From Verrucomicrobiota bacterium (GTDB taxonomy: Bacteria; Verrucomicrobiota; Verrucomicrobiia; Limisphaerales; AV2): DNA of 7,014 nt. Positions 6,294-7,014 of this stretch are shown piece by piece. The translations under genes and the position numbers were made by a program. Position 1 is the first letter of the stretch. Every line of letters starts with the position of its first letter. The stretch lies in NCBI GenBank assembly GCA_003218935.1, contig QHPA01000297.1, forward strand, positions 1-7,014, given 5' to 3'. The notes under the pieces are model-generated. The model was not told the origin of the DNA. It worked only from the letters and a program-made list of their open reading frames with translations, and made no database searches.

Positions 6294-6533
6294 GAGGTGG
6301 CTAACACAAACCGGCACCGCCGCCCGTCCGATGGCTTTAACCGCCTGCAATGCAGGATCGGTGCCCGGCTCACCTGGAACGAAGGAGCCGTTTGCATACC
6401 CCATCGCGTCAAGCCACTGTGTTACCGTCTTGCCGTGATAGGTCGGTTCGCCAGAAAACCAACCGCGATACCAGGCAACGAACACGATCACCGCGACCGA
6501 TGCGACGACGATCCATGTTTTTCTCACTTTCAC
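6291..6533 (-). CDS. HEAT-repeat protein, N-terminal part ending at in-frame TAG
   Basis: 80 residues from GTG at 6533. A basic start (KVRK) precedes one hydrophobic helix at about 7-22 (WIVVASVAVIVFVAWY), so the protein would be anchored in or exported across the inner membrane. The next segment, EPTYHGKTVTQWLDAM, and then DPALQAVKAIGRAAVPVCVSHL resemble the N-terminus of a large verrucomicrobial group of exported HEAT-repeat proteins (recollection of the family). In those the 'AI..IG..A.P.L...L' helix continues directly into further repeats, so ending at VSHL is abnormal. A second GTG at 6527 has AGG (6537-6535) seven bases upstream and may be the true start. This fragment and the 5643-6269 segment are in the same frame and most likely one gene. 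Confidence 0.75.
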   Translation of the reverse strand: MKVRKTWIVVASVAVIVFVAWYRGWFSGEPTYHGKTVTQWLDAMGYANGSFVPGEPGTDPALQAVKAIGRAAVPVCVSHL

Positions 6534-6696
6534 ACCTGCCCACTTTCTCTCCTGCCAGGCGACGTCAGCAGGCCGTTAAAATCCCCGCTTTCGGCAGCAG
6601 CCGAGGTGACGAGGCTCTGACTTTTCTGCGAAGGGTCTCGCGTCCCGGTTCCCGGCAGTTTGAGCCTCCTACTCCGAAAATGGGATTGGAGGAAAC

Positions 6697-6736
6697 GCTC
6701 GCCCTCACTCCGGCCCTCTCCCCCAGGAGAGGAGGG
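6697..6736. repeat. Pyrimidine-rich palindrome (LLGERAGVRAS type)
   Basis: CCTCTCC at 6715-6721 pairs perfectly with GGAGAGG at 6726-6732 around a CCCA loop, preceded by a GCCCTCACTCCGG stretch. The minus-strand translation reads PLLGERAGVRAS, a spurious peptide I recognise as recurring in many bacterial genomes because of a dispersed intergenic repeat (recollection, not a search). It lies in the 294-bp gap 6534-6827 between the methionine synthase-like stop and the HEAT start. The remainder of that gap shows no gene: the 86-codon minus-strand frame crossing it is low-quality repeat translation. Confidence 0.6.
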
Positions 6737-6827
6737 AAGCACGCACAGTTTACCGGAATTTTCACGCCCTTTGGTGTGGAATTGCTTCATGGGGACTCAC
6801 GTCGGCTGCTACTTCTTAAACGGGCGT

Positions 6828-7014
6828 TCATACCTTCGAGAGCTTCAACTCGTCCCGGACCTTCTTCACCCCTTCAACCATATTTTTCAATTTCTGTTTC
6901 GCCGCCCAACGCGCGGTCTGGCTCAGGCCGCAGTCCGGCGCGAACGACAATCGTTCGGCGGGCGCGTGTTCCAGGCAGCGGCTCACGCGCTCAGCGACGT
7001 CCTCCACGGTCTCG
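6828..7014 (-). CDS. Cobalamin-independent methionine synthase-like protein (MetE C-terminal domain), 5' end outside window
   Basis: The last 61 codons of a gene whose start lies beyond the right edge; the frame enters one base in from position 7014 and ends in TGA at 6830-6828. The visible C-terminus includes CLEHAPAERLSFAPDCGLSQ. The APDCGL motif corresponds to the NPDCGL of MetE-type enzymes, whose cysteine is a zinc ligand that activates the thiol substrate, and the following ALKNMV-like segment (KLKNMVEGVKKVRDEL) is the family's terminal helix. It could be full-length MetE or, more likely in such genomes, a short archaeal-type MetE-like protein (COG0620), which uses only this domain. The rest is needed to decide, so no gene symbol is given. 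Confidence 0.8.
   Translation of the reverse strand, partial: ETVEDVAERVSRCLEHAPAERLSFAPDCGLSQTARWAAKQKLKNMVEGVKKVRDELKLSKV

Noticed and set aside
5101..6294. 397-codon plus-strand open frame
   Set aside because: It lies antisense across the hydrolase and HEAT genes, whose minus-strand proteins have clear family motifs. Its translation is arginine/alanine-rich with no recognisable domain, as expected of a shadow frame in G+C-rich DNA.
6530..6790. 86-codon minus-strand frame upstream of the HEAT gene
   Set aside because: Repeat-derived, with no domain or convincing start site, and it runs into the HEAT start.
1..7014. tRNA, rRNA, riboswitch or transposase genes
   Set aside because: No cloverleaf, rRNA-like segment, recognisable riboswitch core or transposase frame was seen on either strand by eye.

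Overview
The window is a G+C-rich bacterial segment in which every supported gene lies on the minus strand, so transcription runs from high to low coordinates. It most resembles a Verrucomicrobiota genome, probably a Pedosphaera/Limisphaerales-like or uncultivated relative. That placement is an inference from three things: a HEAT-repeat protein with an N-terminal 'EPxYxGKTVTQWLDAM' type segment, a MacAB-like exporter of the environmental type, and intergenic gaps filled with palindromic repeats whose chance translations (GTGVPPV, GRDARAT, LLGERAGVRAS, FGVWSLGFG) recur in such genomes. No marker gene is present to prove it.

Layout in transcription order. (1) 7014-6828: the C-terminal end of a cobalamin-independent methionine synthase-like protein, cut by the window edge. 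(2) 6827-6534: a 294-bp gap with repeat-like sequence. (3) 6533-5643: a membrane-anchored HEAT-repeat protein split by one in-frame TAG at 6293-6291. (4) 5646-4798: a UlaG-like metallo-beta-lactamase-fold hydrolase that overlaps the HEAT gene by four bases (ATGA). (5) 4797-4284: a 514-bp gap holding a large 24-bp-arm palindrome and two hairpins of identical geometry. (6) 4283-3507: a five-helix Yip1-family membrane protein. (7) 3375-2008: a MacA/HlyD-type periplasmic adaptor. (8) 2007-1635: a 373-bp gap containing a heptamer-phased inverted repeat. (9) 1634-924: a MacB/LolD-type ABC ATPase. (10) 927-1: a MacB-type FtsX permease, overlapping the ATPase by ATGA and running off the window.

The adaptor, ATPase and permease together form a MacAB-type tripartite exporter without its outer-membrane channel. 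The adaptor would link the inner-membrane pump to an outer-membrane factor encoded elsewhere. The Yip1 protein is upstream on the same strand and may be co-transcribed. The HEAT and hydrolase genes form a second, translationally coupled pair.

I see no clear novel defence or catalytic system. The most interesting signals are the in-frame amber codon inside an otherwise intact HEAT gene and the diverse palindromic repeats in the gaps longer than about 250 bp.
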